A DNA stretch of 37,088 nucleotides from Lachnospiraceae bacterium (GCA_024698885.1 JAILQQ010000023.1:1-37088), one strand, 5' to 3'; shown: positions 16,501-24,477, counted from the stretch's first letter. Program-made: numbers and translations. The notes: a model not told the origin generated them from the letters alone.

Positions 16501-16697
16501 GGAAGGGGGGAGGGAGCGGGGAGAGGCGGGACGGGACAGAAGTGCCCTGTGGCAAAGCCACAGGATCAATTTGCGCAGGAAACCGCTCTCGCAAGCTAGC
16601 TTGCAGAGACGGTTCCCTGTGCAAATTCATCCCTGCAGCCAAGCTGCAGGGTGACTTCTGTCCCGTCCCGCCTCTCCCCGCTCCCTCCCTTCCCCTC
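16501..16697. repeat. Large cloverleaf-like inverted repeat between WXG100 genes 3 and 4
   Basis: The outer stem is perfect over 33 bp (16511-16543 with 16654-16686) and extends imperfectly to about 16501/16697. Inside are three arms: CCTGTGGC-AAA-GCCACAGG (16546-16564); a long arm of about 28 bp (16568-16596 with 16599-16627) ending in GCAAGC-TA-GCTTGC with few mismatches; and CCCTGCAG-CCAAG-CTGCAGGG (16631-16651). The outer left strand is G-rich and the right strand C-rich. No gene is supported here; the open frames on both strands simply mirror the symmetry. Confidence 0.95.
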
Positions 16698-16746
16698 ACA
16701 ACGTTAAACAACAACTATGTTCTATCAAGTAAGGAGGACCCATGTT

Positions 16747-17061
16747 ATGAACGGTATTCTTAAGGTTACGCCTGAAAAGCTGATCCAGGCTTCGAATGAA
16801 TTCAGTCAGACCGGAAAAACCATTAGCTCGCTGACCAGTGAAATGATGTCTATTGTCAACAGCCTGAAGTCAATCTGGCAGGGAGAGGCCGCGGCGAGCT
16901 ACAGCAGCAGGTTTTCGGGGCTCCAGGATGACATACAGAAGATCAACGCTGTGATCCAGGAGCATGTATCGGATCTGAACGAAATGGCAAGAGAGTATCA
17001 GAACGCGGAGAAAGCAAGCCTTGAGGCCAGCAGCGCTCTTTTGTCCGATGTGACGGGCTGA
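16747..17061 (+). CDS. WXG100-family protein 4
   Basis: 104 residues, MNGILKVTPEKLIQASNEFS, with Trp44-Gln-Gly in SIWQGEAAASY and a C-terminal YQNAE (YxxxE) followed by a short tail. The ATG at 16747 has AAGGAGG about 10 bases upstream; an in-frame upstream start at 16717 would place that site inside the gene. It is the last WXG100 gene and lies 9 bases before the hydrolase gene, so it is the likeliest dedicated partner of that protein. Confidence 0.9.
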   Translation: MNGILKVTPEKLIQASNEFSQTGKTISSLTSEMMSIVNSLKSIWQGEAAASYSSRFSGLQDDIQKINAVIQEHVSDLNEMAREYQNAEKASLEASSALLSDVTG

Positions 17062-17070
17062 TGACTTACG

Positions 17071-18402
17071 ATGGCGGGATTCAGCGAAGAGGAGCTTTTG
17101 CTCTTAAATAATTACATATATTTTGATTGTGCCGCAAAATGCCCGTCTATTGAGGAAGCGCTCAATGCCTACGGGAAAAGCGACGGCGCCGGGAACCGAA
17201 GCTACAGCGGCGAGGATTTCCGTGCAGTGGCCTGCGCGGGCATGTCCGAAGAGGACGCGGCGGATGTTTTCAGACGCCTCGATCAGGCCACTGCGGCGGG
17301 CGGTTCCCTGGAGGGACTGACGATCGAACGGGTACTGGATGAGGGAGGTGTCCGGGCAATCTGTGTGAAGAAACCAGACGGGGAAGCCGCCGTGATCTTC
17401 CGGGGGACAGGAGGTACTTATGAAGCCTGGCTGGATAATGTCCGCGGGGAATTCGTGGTGGATACCCATATGCAGAAGATCGCTTCGGATTTTATCCGAT
17501 ATGACTGCGGGGCGTATACGGATCTGACCGTTTCCGGCCATTCCAAGGGCGGGAATCTCGCGCAGTTTGTTACGGTGGTCTGCGGACAGCAGATCGCATC
17601 CTGTGTATCGTTTGACGGGCAGGGATTTAACAGAGAATTTCTGCAGGAGCATGCGGAAGAGATCGCGACTGCGAAGGAGAAGATCCGGTCCGTCTGCGCC
17701 AATAATGATTACGTAAATATCCTGTTAAACTCCATTGCGGGGGAGACCGTCTATATCCGCAATAAGGACCGCTCCCCCGTAGGCGCCCACTGCAGCTATT
17801 CCCTGCTCAAATACGGGCAGTTTGACGAGGAGGGAAATGCCAGGCGGTATAAGCTCAATATCCAGACGCCCTTTATCAAGGCCATGAAGACCGTAGTGGA
17901 CGGGATAGTCGGGGCTGTTGGTCTGCTTCCGGATAACGGTAATGAGAGGATATCGGAGCTTTTGGGATCCATAGTCGCCACGGCCTTCTGCTGCGAGAGG
18001 GAGACGAACAAAGTAGATGAATGGCAGGAGATCAAGGATTCTGCCCTTTCTGTCTACAGCTATGCCAAGGAAAGGCTTGGGATCTATGATCCTGACGAAG
18101 GGGCTGTAAGGCTCAACGCCCCTAATATTCATGAGGATTTCGACAGGCTTGACTGCGTCATCTCACAGCTTGAGGATATCAGGCAAAGGATAGCCTCGGG
18201 AATGGAGTCGGTTTCCTCTATAAGAGAGGAGCTAAACAGGGATATCATAGCGGATCTTTATCTGAGCGCAAGCATCGACCGGGTCAGCGAAAGGATGGAT
18301 AAGAATCTGGCTGGTTTACATAATACTACAAACGGCCTTTACGATATAACTGTTCTTTACAGAAGGAATGAGGAGGAACTGGCGGGATTGGCAGGGATGT
18401 AA
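17071..18402 (+). CDS. Alpha/beta-hydrolase (DUF2974/Mbeg1-like lipase) with helical C-terminus; candidate type VII effector
   Basis: 443 residues. The N-terminal 270 residues are a lipase-like alpha/beta-hydrolase: AVIFRGTGGTYEAWLDN (oxyanion region), nucleophile elbow VSGHSKGGNLA with Ser158, then VSFDGQGF and a histidine-containing stretch (DRSPVGAHCSY). No signal peptide is visible. The C-terminal 90 residues are predicted helical (RLDCVISQLEDIRQRIASGMESVSSIREELN ... MDKNLAGLHN), resembling a WXG/LXG-like targeting domain. Staphylococcal TslA is a known type VII lipase with an N-terminal enzyme and C-terminal targeting domain; the same order and the preceding WXG100 genes suggest an exported lipase. 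Role inferred. Residues about 215-236 recur as a fragment at 26783-26847. Confidence 0.8.
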   Translation: MAGFSEEELLLLNNYIYFDCAAKCPSIEEALNAYGKSDGAGNRSYSGEDFRAVACAGMSEEDAADVFRRLDQATAAGGSLEGLTIERVLDEGGVRAICVKKPDGEAAVIFRGTGGTYEAWLDNVRGEFVVDTHMQKIASDFIRYDCGAYTDLTVSGHSKGGNLAQFVTVVCGQQIASCVSFDGQGFNREFLQEHAEEIATAKEKIRSVCANNDYVNILLNSIAGETVYIRNKDRSPVGAHCSYSLLKYGQFDEEGNARRYKLNIQTPFIKAMKTVVDGIVGAVGLLPDNGNERISELLGSIVATAFCCERETNKVDEWQEIKDSALSVYSYAKERLGIYDPDEGAVRLNAPNIHEDFDRLDCVISQLEDIRQRIASGMESVSSIREELNRDIIADLYLSASIDRVSERMDKNLAGLHNTTNGLYDITVLYRRNEEELAGLAGM

Positions 18403-18446
18403 ACATGAGATTTGACTGTGGATTTGTGTTCTCAGGAAAAAACTAC

Positions 18447-18477
18447 TTGACTTGGAGTTTGCTCAAGGGTGTATATT
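18447..18477 (+). promoter_or_regulatory. MerR-type promoter (19-bp spacer), imperfect operator
   Basis: TTGACT (18447-18452), 19-bp spacer, TATATT (18472-18477). The spacer carries CTTGGAG ... CTCAAG, an imperfect palindrome. Overlong 19-bp spacers with a palindrome between -35 and -10 are characteristic of MerR-activated promoters. Confidence 0.75.
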
Positions 18478-18515
18478 TTTAGTTGGGGAGATAAAGAGAG
18501 AGGATATTAAAGCAT

Positions 18516-18727
18516 ATGTTCAGGCACAATCTTGAAAACATTTTCAAAGCAGAATCTCCTTCCAAGCTCTTTTTTTTTCTTTGTTGTTATCGGGACTGAG
18601 ATATGGCATATATAAGGGAATCCTTTACAATTACCTTGACCGGACATTACAAGATGCAAAGGCAGAAACTGTTTCTGAGTATATAGAACAGATAAAAGGG
18701 GGCAGTCTGATGCAGAGTAAGAAATAG
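18516..18727 (+). pseudogene. Broken small ORF downstream of the MerR-type promoter
   Basis: Reading starts at ATG 18516 (MFRHNLENIFKAESPSKLFFF) and then stops soon after a T9 tract. Shifting one base in that tract restores a frame that continues LRYGIYKGILYNYLDRT and LQDAKAETVSEYIEQIKGG to TAG at 18725-18727, about 70 residues in total. I do not recognise the product. The homopolymer makes either a real frameshift or a sequencing slip possible. The rest of 18403-18792 holds only the promoter above and the ribosome site of the next gene. Confidence 0.45.
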
Positions 18728-18792
18728 AGAGTGATTATGTTAACTCAAAATATATTATGATTTAAGGATAAGCATGATTGGAAGGAGGTAAT

Positions 18793-19425
18793 ATGCGGTA
18801 TATATGTCAAATTTGCGGATATGTATATGATGAGGAGAAAGAAAAGGTTCCGTTTGAACAACTGCCGGATGACTGGAAATGTCCGCTCTGCGGTGCAGCT
18901 AAATCAGACTTCAGGCCTGAAGCCCTGAATACGGAAGCAAAACCGGCAAGAGTGGATACCGGGGCGGCTGATCTGAAAAGGCTTTCTGCAGGACAGCTTT
19001 CTGCAGTATGTTCAAATCTGGCGAGAGGATGTGAAAAGCAATATAAGCCGGAGGAGGCGGGTCTGTTCAGAGAACTTGCCGGGTATTTCGACAGAATCAT
19101 GCCTGCAAAATATGATGCCATGGCCGGGGATGTATCAAAGCTCCTGCAGGAGGATATAGAGAATTATCCGAATGTCAGGTCGGTGGCAGACCAAAACATG
19201 GACCGGGGGGCAGCGAGGGTCTGCGTATGGGGAGAAAAGGTTACACGAATGCTCTATTCTCTGGTAAACAGATATCTCAGTGAGGGGGAAGCGATGCTTG
19301 TCGATACGGATATCTGGATCTGCACGGTTTGCGGTTTCGTTTATATCGGTGCTCAGCCGCCGGAGTTATGTCCTGTTTGTAAGGTCCCCCCTTACAAGTT
19401 TGATAAGATTGAAGGGAGGGCTTAA
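18793..19425 (+). CDS. Rubredoxin-domain protein with C-terminal rubredoxin-like knuckle
   Basis: 210-residue cytoplasmic redox protein. The N-terminal 45 residues are a rubredoxin ([11 protein letters not shown] ... [13 protein letters not shown], four Fe-binding cysteines). A helical middle section (about 60-165, [23 protein letters not shown]) is unassigned. The C-terminus has a second, shorter CxxC pair ([12 protein letters not shown] ... [12 protein letters not shown]) of the rubrerythrin-tail type. The start at 18793 follows GAAGGAGG. It lies 2 bases before the ferredoxin-rubrerythrin gene, so the two probably form an electron-transfer pair for peroxide or oxygen detoxification in an anaerobe. 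Confidence 0.85.
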   Translation: MRYICQICGYVYDEEKEKVPFEQLPDDWKCPLCGAAKSDFRPEALNTEAKPARVDTGAADLKRLSAGQLSAVCSNLARGCEKQYKPEEAGLFRELAGYFDRIMPAKYDAMAGDVSKLLQEDIENYPNVRSVADQNMDRGAARVCVWGEKVTRMLYSLVNRYLSEGEAMLVDTDIWICTVCGFVYIGAQPPELCPVCKVPPYKFDKIEGRA

Positions 19426-19427
19426 AC

Positions 19428-20606
19428 ATGGAAAAGAAAGCGGTCAGAAATCTCAGGCTTTGTACAAAGGACTGCCTGTGTCTATATGTTTGCCCTTATG
19501 GTGCAACAGATACAGAGAACAGTGTTATTGATGTCGAAAAATGTGTCGGCTGCGGAGTATGTGCCCAGGCCTGCCCCAGCGGAGCCATCAGCATGGTTCC
19601 GGTTGAATATCCCGTTCAGCAGGCGAAGACGGATGAAGTCAGAGCGGTACTGAATGAACTTGCAAGGAGCAAAACAGAAGGGGAAGCACTGGCAAGACAG
19701 ATAGCCAAAACCACGGAAAAAGACGGGCTTAACAGACTTATGACGGCAGTTGCGAGATCCGAGAGACTGGTTGCGGAGGATATTATGAGAGAGGCGGGAT
19801 TCATGCTCCCTCAGAGCGATAATGCGCATGAATTGCTTAAGATGCTTATTACAGATCCTCCCGCTGAGGGCTTTCCGGCTGACATTGCTGGAAAAATACT
19901 GGAAACCATTCCAAACAATGAGGAGAAAGCAGAATCAAAAGGAGAAAAGACTATGACTAAATGGAAATGCTCGGTATGCGGATACATTCATGAGGGAGAA
20001 GAGCCGCCGCAGGAATGCCCGGTATGCCATCAGCCTGCCTCGAAATTTGAAAAGATCGAGGAGCAAGGCAGAAATCCATACACAGGAACAAAGACTGAGA
20101 GGAATCTTTGGGAGGCATTCGCAGGGGAATCCCAGGCGAGAAACAAATACACGTATTTTGCTTCAGTAGCTAAAAATGCCGGCTATGAGCAGATCGCCGC
20201 TTTGTTCCTTCAGACCGCCGAAAATGAGAAGGAACATGCAAAGCTATGGTTCAAGGCGCTTGGAGAGCTTGGCGATACACCGCAAAACCTTCTTCATGCG
20301 GCAGAGGGAGAAAACGCAGAGTGGACAGATATGTATGACAGGATGGCAAAAGAGGCAGAAGAAGAAGGCTTTTCAGAGCTTGCCGCCCAGTTCAGGAGCG
20401 TTGCGGCAATTGAAAAGCAGCATGAGGAGAGATATCGCGCACTTCTTAAGAACATAGAGATGAAGGAAGTATTTAAGAAGAGCGGGGTAGTCATGTGGGA
20501 GTGCCGTAATTGCGGCCATGTTGTTGTCGGCCTTGAAGCGCCTGAAGTATGTCCGGTATGTAAGCACCCACAGGCTTACTTTGAAGTGAGAAAAGAGAAT
20601 TACTGA
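19428..20606 (+). CDS. Ferredoxin-rubrerythrin fusion protein
   Basis: 392 residues. Order: an N-terminal Cys-rich ferredoxin-like region (C12, C16, C18, C22; C39xxC42xxC45xxxC49P), a helical linker (60-170) resembling the middle of the upstream protein, a rubredoxin-like knuckle ([12 protein letters not shown] ... CPVCHQP, 178-202), a diiron rubrerythrin domain ([35 protein letters not shown]) and a C-terminal rubredoxin-like knuckle ([12 protein letters not shown] ... CPVCKHP). Rubrerythrins reduce hydrogen peroxide; the fused ferredoxin could supply electrons directly. An in-frame ATG at 19953 (residue 176) has AAGGAG 8 bases upstream, so a stand-alone rubrerythrin of 217 residues could also be made. 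Confidence 0.9.
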   Translation: MEKKAVRNLRLCTKDCLCLYVCPYGATDTENSVIDVEKCVGCGVCAQACPSGAISMVPVEYPVQQAKTDEVRAVLNELARSKTEGEALARQIAKTTEKDGLNRLMTAVARSERLVAEDIMREAGFMLPQSDNAHELLKMLITDPPAEGFPADIAGKILETIPNNEEKAESKGEKTMTKWKCSVCGYIHEGEEPPQECPVCHQPASKFEKIEEQGRNPYTGTKTERNLWEAFAGESQARNKYTYFASVAKNAGYEQIAALFLQTAENEKEHAKLWFKALGELGDTPQNLLHAAEGENAEWTDMYDRMAKEAEEEGFSELAAQFRSVAAIEKQHEERYRALLKNIEMKEVFKKSGVVMWECRNCGHVVVGLEAPEVCPVCKHPQAYFEVRKENY

Positions 20607-20689
20607 TATATGGGCGGAAGACCTATGTTCAAACTCTGTTTACAATGTATTCAATAGTGTGAATTCCAAGCATCAAACGGGAGGAGCAG

Positions 20690-21466
20690 ATGAAGCAGTA
20701 TATAGTCGATGCATTTACAAAAGAAGTATTCCATGGGAACCCGGCGGCGGTTTGCGTGATGGAAAGATGGATTCCCGATGATGTGATGCAGAAAATAGCG
20801 ATTGAAAACAGCCTGTCTGAAACAGCCTTTGTAGTTAAAGAGGGGGAGAGGTATCATATCAGATGGTTTACGCCGGGCAAAGAAGTAGATCTGTGCGGAC
20901 ATGCAACGCTTGGCAGTGCATATGTGCTATCAAGATTTTATGGACCGGAAGAGAGTACATTTGTATTTGACTCATTGAGCGGGAAGCTTATCGTTTCAAG
21001 AGACGGCGATCTTTTAAAAATGGACTTTCCTTCGAGAATGCCTGAGGAGATTGAGTTTTCGCAGGAAATGAAGGCTGCCATAAACGGATTGGAGGCAAGA
21101 GCATATTTGAGCCGCGATGTCATGCTTGTTCTGGAAAGAGAAGATGATGTTATGAACTTTTGCCCTGATTATTCAAAGATTATGGGTGTTTCCGAGGGGA
21201 TGGGCCTGTTCATTACAGCCCCGTCGGGACAGTATGATTTTGTGTCACGTACCTTTTTTCCGAAGATAAAGGTGAACGAGGATCCTGTATGTGGATCCGC
21301 ACACTGTAATTTCATACCGTATTGGTCAAAAAGGCTTGGAAAAAAGAAAATGACGGCATATCAGGCATCGCCGAGGGGCGGAGTCGTTTATTGCAAAGAT
21401 ATGGGCGAACGTGTCGAAATAAGCGGGAATGCGGTTCTTTATAGTGAATCGGATATAATGATATAA
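20690..21466 (+). CDS. PhzF-family isomerase/epimerase-like protein
   Basis: 258 residues with the diaminopimelate-epimerase-like two-lobed fold of PhzF. Key segments: MKQYIVDAFTKEVFHGNPAAVCV, NSLSETAFVV carrying the catalytic glutamate, IRWFTPGKEVDLCGHATLGSA, and VNEDPVCGSAHCNFIPYW. These are the standard PhzF landmarks. Most bacterial members are not in phenazine pathways and their substrates are unknown. The start follows GGGAGGAGCAG. No phenazine genes are present nearby, so the phenazine label should not be taken literally. Confidence 0.92.
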   Translation: MKQYIVDAFTKEVFHGNPAAVCVMERWIPDDVMQKIAIENSLSETAFVVKEGERYHIRWFTPGKEVDLCGHATLGSAYVLSRFYGPEESTFVFDSLSGKLIVSRDGDLLKMDFPSRMPEEIEFSQEMKAAINGLEARAYLSRDVMLVLEREDDVMNFCPDYSKIMGVSEGMGLFITAPSGQYDFVSRTFFPKIKVNEDPVCGSAHCNFIPYWSKRLGKKKMTAYQASPRGGVVYCKDMGERVEISGNAVLYSESDIMI

Positions 21467-21522
21467 AGAGTGAGAGTATAGGCAGCAGAAGCAGCATGAG
21501 ATATTAAAGGATGAAGAGATGT

Positions 21523-21936
21523 ATGGAAATCTATAAGCATACAGTGCAGTATTATGAAACCGATAAGATGGGGATCACACATCATTCAAATTATATAAGA
21601 TGGATGGAAGAAGCCAGAATTGATTTCCTGAAGCAGATTGGCTGGGATTATGCAAGATTGGAAAAGGAAGGTATTATCTCTCCTGTGGTTGAAGTCTCAT
21701 GTAAGTATAAAAAGAGTACGACGTTCGCGGAAGATGTTTTTATTGCTGTGTCTGTTAATGAGTTCAAAGGCGTTAAGCTTATTCTCTCATATAACATGAA
21801 GGATACAGTGGGAAACATTGTTGCGGAGAGTGTGTCGGTACATTGCTTCATAAATGAAAGCGGCAAGCCGGTTCGCCTGGCTAAAGAATTCCCTGAGCTT
21901 TACAATGTGCTTATGGAACTGTCAGAGGCGGAATAG
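21523..21936 (+). CDS. Acyl-CoA thioesterase, hotdog fold (YbgC/4HBT family)
   Basis: 137 residues beginning MEIYKHTVQYYETDKMGITHHSNYIRWMEEAR. The YETDKMGITHHSNY segment, with its aspartate and the H-x-NY pattern, is the family signature of 4-hydroxybenzoyl-CoA thioesterase-like enzymes. The rest follows the family (AEDVFIAVSVNEFKGVKLILSY). It would hydrolyse short acyl-CoA thioesters in the cytoplasm; the physiological substrate is unknown. The ATG at 21523 matches the usual family start, with an in-frame ATG at 21511 as the alternative. A decayed rhamnosidase fragment lies 4 bases downstream. Confidence 0.88.
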   Translation: MEIYKHTVQYYETDKMGITHHSNYIRWMEEARIDFLKQIGWDYARLEKEGIISPVVEVSCKYKKSTTFAEDVFIAVSVNEFKGVKLILSYNMKDTVGNIVAESVSVHCFINESGKPVRLAKEFPELYNVLMELSEAE

Positions 21937-21940
21937 TATT

Positions 21941-22045
21941 ATGGAGCTTGCAGTACATTCCGATGAAGTGATCCGCATAGGGAAGATACTCGGCCGGGAT
22001 GTCGGCAAATATGAGGATCTGTATAAGAGGATAAAAGAGGCGTAG
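21941..22045 (+). pseudogene. Fragment of an alpha-L-rhamnosidase gene
   Basis: A 34-codon frame (MELAVHSDEVIRIGKILGRD ...) ends in TAG. From 21968 it is nearly identical in DNA and protein to 25954-26030 inside the intact rhamnosidase gene (IRIGKILGRDV, YEDLYKRIKEA). It is too short to be an enzyme and reads as a leftover of a second rhamnosidase copy or of a rearrangement. Confidence 0.8.
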
Positions 22046-22092
22046 AGAACGGGACAGTGTATAGTAAAAATCAAGCAGGAGAAATGAAAAAT

Positions 22093-23169
22093 ATGAACAG
22101 TAAACCATTTCATGCTCCAAGGCCGGTTATAGCCATAACAATGGGGGATCCTGCCTCTATCGGCCCGGAGATCACAGTAAAGGCTCTTGCGGAAAAGGAA
22201 ACCTATGAGATCTGCAGGCCTCTTGTTGTAGGCGATGCATGCATGCTGGACAAAGCTCTTAAGATCTTCGGCTTATCGGAGTCAGGTCTGAACATCGTAA
22301 CTTCTCCGAAGGAAGCAAAATATCAGCACGGAATAATAGATATTATTGATATGGGGCTTGTAGACCGTGATACCCTGGCAGTCGGCAGGGTGTCCCGCGA
22401 AGCCGGCGAGGCTGCTTTCCGTTATGTAGAAAAGGTCATTCAACTGGCAATGGCGAAAGAAGTTGACGGTACCGTCACCAATGCCATTAATAAGGAGGCC
22501 ATCAATCTCGCCGGACATCATTATGCAGGGCATACAGAGATTTATGCCGAATATACCAGTACTGAAAACTATACTATGATGCTGGCGCATGAAGGGCTCA
22601 GAGTAGTGCATGTCTCTACTCATGTTTCTCTGAGGGATGCCTGTGATCTCGTAAAAAAGGACCGGGTCCTGCAGGTTATCAGAATTGCCTGGCAGGCCTG
22701 CCGCGATCTTGGCATTGCCTCGCCGCGCATAGGTGTTTCCGGGCTGAATCCGCATAGCGGGGAAAACGGCCTCTTCGGAACGGAGGAGATTGAAGAAATA
22801 ATCCCGGCAATAAAGGAAGCAATGTCAGAAGGGATCAACGTAACCGGCCCCGTTCCCCCGGACACAGTTTTTTCCGGGGCCAGGGGAGGACTTTATGACA
22901 TAGTCGTGGCTATGTACCACGATCAGGGACATATCCCTCTCAAGCTTGTCGGCTTTGTATATGATCAAAAGGCGGGAGGATGGAAATCAGTGGAAGGTGT
23001 CAATATAACTCTCGGACTTCCTATCATACGCGTTTCTGTTGATCACGGCACAGCATTTGACCAGACGGGCCTTGGTACTGCGGACCCCTCCAGCTTGAAA
23101 AATGCTATTTCCTATGCCGCAAGACTTGCCGGAACGAGAATTTCGGCCGGTTCGACCGATATGTCCTGA
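22093..23169 (+). CDS. pdxA2: PdxA2-type dehydrogenase (4-phospho-D-threonate/erythronate, or 4-hydroxythreonine-4-phosphate)
   Basis: 358-residue NAD-dependent metal enzyme. Landmarks: PVIAITMGDPASIGPEI at the N-terminus, VTNAINKEAINLAGHHYAGH and HTEIYAEY (metal-binding His), YHDQGHIPLKL, and ISVDHGTAFD-type ending (VSVDHGTAFDQTGLGTAD). Pyridoxine-pathway PdxA and the catabolic PdxA2 share these. The 44-base gap to a four-carbon acid-sugar kinase gene points to PdxA2, which oxidises and decarboxylates 4-phospho-threonate or erythronate to dihydroxyacetone phosphate. AGGAG precedes two in-frame ATGs; 22093 gives the better spacing and 22084 is possible. Confidence 0.88.
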   Translation: MNSKPFHAPRPVIAITMGDPASIGPEITVKALAEKETYEICRPLVVGDACMLDKALKIFGLSESGLNIVTSPKEAKYQHGIIDIIDMGLVDRDTLAVGRVSREAGEAAFRYVEKVIQLAMAKEVDGTVTNAINKEAINLAGHHYAGHTEIYAEYTSTENYTMMLAHEGLRVVHVSTHVSLRDACDLVKKDRVLQVIRIAWQACRDLGIASPRIGVSGLNPHSGENGLFGTEEIEEIIPAIKEAMSEGINVTGPVPPDTVFSGARGGLYDIVVAMYHDQGHIPLKLVGFVYDQKAGGWKSVEGVNITLGLPIIRVSVDHGTAFDQTGLGTADPSSLKNAISYAARLAGTRISAGSTDMS

Positions 23170-23212
23170 ACAGCAGTGTTTATGTATCCGTGACGGACGA
23201 AGGGCGAATGTG

Positions 23213-24424
23213 ATGGACACAAAACTGTTGATCGTGGCAGATGATCTTACGGGAGGTCTGGATTCCGGTGTACAGCTGGCAAAACAGGGCGTTTCCGTAT
23301 GCGTTGATCCGGATCCGTGCGCTAAGAAAACCTTGCAGAGAACAAATGTGCAGGTTCTCGTGGCAGTATGCGAAACAAGGCATCTTGCCCCGGACGCCGC
23401 CTATGAAGCTGTATACAGGGTTGTTTCGATGGGCAGGCAGGCAGGCATACCATATGTCTACAAAAAGACCGATTCAGCCCTCAGAGGCAACATCGGAGCA
23501 GAGCTTGCCGCTGCATTAAAGGCGAGCGGGGCGGCCACGCTCCACTTTTTTCCGGCCTATCCTGCCATGAATCGCCTGACGATAAACGGATGTCAGTATA
23601 TTGACGGAGTGCCGGTGTCACGGAGTGTATTCGGAAACGATCCTTTTGATCCGGTACCGGAATCAGATATAAGAAAGCTGATAGAACGCCAGACGGAGAT
23701 TCCTGTGATAAGGGGGTGTGAAGCCGGCTGTCGACTCATATGCGGAAACGGGGATCCGACAGTTCCACGCAGGATATTTGTGATGGATGGAAAGAGTGAT
23801 GAAGATCTGATAGAAGCAGGCCTGAAGCTGAAGGCGGCAGGAGAATTGTCTGTTTCCGCAGGTTGCGCCGGATTTGCCGCTTTCCTGCCTGAATTACTCG
23901 ATCTTGAAAGAGAGGCATTGCCTGATACACATGATTTGGGGAATGGTCTGCTTGTAATATCCGGAAGCCTCAACCCCATTACTCTTAAACAGCTTGACTA
24001 TGCCGAAAAAAAGGGATTTGTCCGGAACCGTCCGGAATCGCTTCCTGAAAACTTCCGCAGCAAAAACAATGAGCCTCTGTTTAATGACCCCTGGATGATC
24101 ATTGACAGCAGCGGCATACAGAAACATTTCCCGTCATGCGGCTCTTTTCATTTAAAACCGGACGAAGATATTTTGGCATACCTGGCTTTATTATTCTCAG
24201 AAGCGGAAAAGAAATCTGACGGAACAATAATGATCATCGGCGGGGATACTCTTTCCGCATGTCTAAGAAGCATAGACATAAGACAGCTGAGGCCGGTAAA
24301 GGAGCTGCTCCCCGGCGTTGTCCTTTCTGCATTTGTATCGGAAGGAAGAGATAAATATATCATCAGTAAATCAGGGGGGTTCGGGGACGAAGAACTGCTT
24401 GTCAGGCTCCGCGGTCTGAAATAG
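23213..24424 (+). CDS. dtnK: Four-carbon acid-sugar kinase (DUF1537; D-threonate/tetronate kinase)
   Basis: 403 residues with the two DUF1537 lobes: N-terminal sugar-binding IVADDLTGGLDSGVQLAKQG and YKKTDSALRGNIGAEL, and C-terminal nucleotide-binding VISGSLNPITLKQLDY and IIGGDTLSACL. Family members (OtnK, DtnK, LtnK) phosphorylate 4-carbon acid sugars at O4; the product is the substrate of the PdxA2-type enzyme encoded just upstream. D-threonate, L-threonate and erythronate cannot be told apart by eye. The ATG at 23213 follows GAAGGGCGAATGTG and suits the family N-terminus. No transporter or isomerase for this pathway lies in the window. Confidence 0.88.
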   Translation: MDTKLLIVADDLTGGLDSGVQLAKQGVSVCVDPDPCAKKTLQRTNVQVLVAVCETRHLAPDAAYEAVYRVVSMGRQAGIPYVYKKTDSALRGNIGAELAAALKASGAATLHFFPAYPAMNRLTINGCQYIDGVPVSRSVFGNDPFDPVPESDIRKLIERQTEIPVIRGCEAGCRLICGNGDPTVPRRIFVMDGKSDEDLIEAGLKLKAAGELSVSAGCAGFAAFLPELLDLEREALPDTHDLGNGLLVISGSLNPITLKQLDYAEKKGFVRNRPESLPENFRSKNNEPLFNDPWMIIDSSGIQKHFPSCGSFHLKPDEDILAYLALLFSEAEKKSDGTIMIIGGDTLSACLRSIDIRQLRPVKELLPGVVLSAFVSEGRDKYIISKSGGFGDEELLVRLRGLK

Positions 24425-24427
24425 TAC

Positions 24428-24458
24428 TTGCCTTGGAGTACACTCCAAGGCATATATT
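24428..24458 (+). promoter_or_regulatory. MerR-type promoter with perfect operator, upstream of rhamnosidase
   Basis: TTGCCT (24428-24433), 19-bp spacer, TATATT (24453-24458). The spacer region holds a perfect palindrome CCTTGGAGT-AC-ACTCCAAGG (24431-24450). It shares half-site CTTGGAGT, spacer length and -10 with the element at 18447. Confidence 0.85.
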
Positions 24459-24477
24459 GTATTGAGAAAGGTAAAAG

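Noticed and set aside
16501..16697. tRNA or tRNA-like gene suggested by the cloverleaf shape
   Set aside because: Arm lengths, loops and length (about 190 bases) do not fit a tRNA, and no T-loop or CCA-type end is present.
16433..16763. Several open frames on both strands rich in Arg, Pro and Gly across the large inverted repeat
   Set aside because: They mirror each other because the DNA is symmetric, have no ribosome sites, and have biased composition set by G- and C-runs.
20690..21466. Phenazine biosynthesis cluster
   Set aside because: Only a PhzF-family protein is present; PhzF relatives are widespread without any other phz gene.
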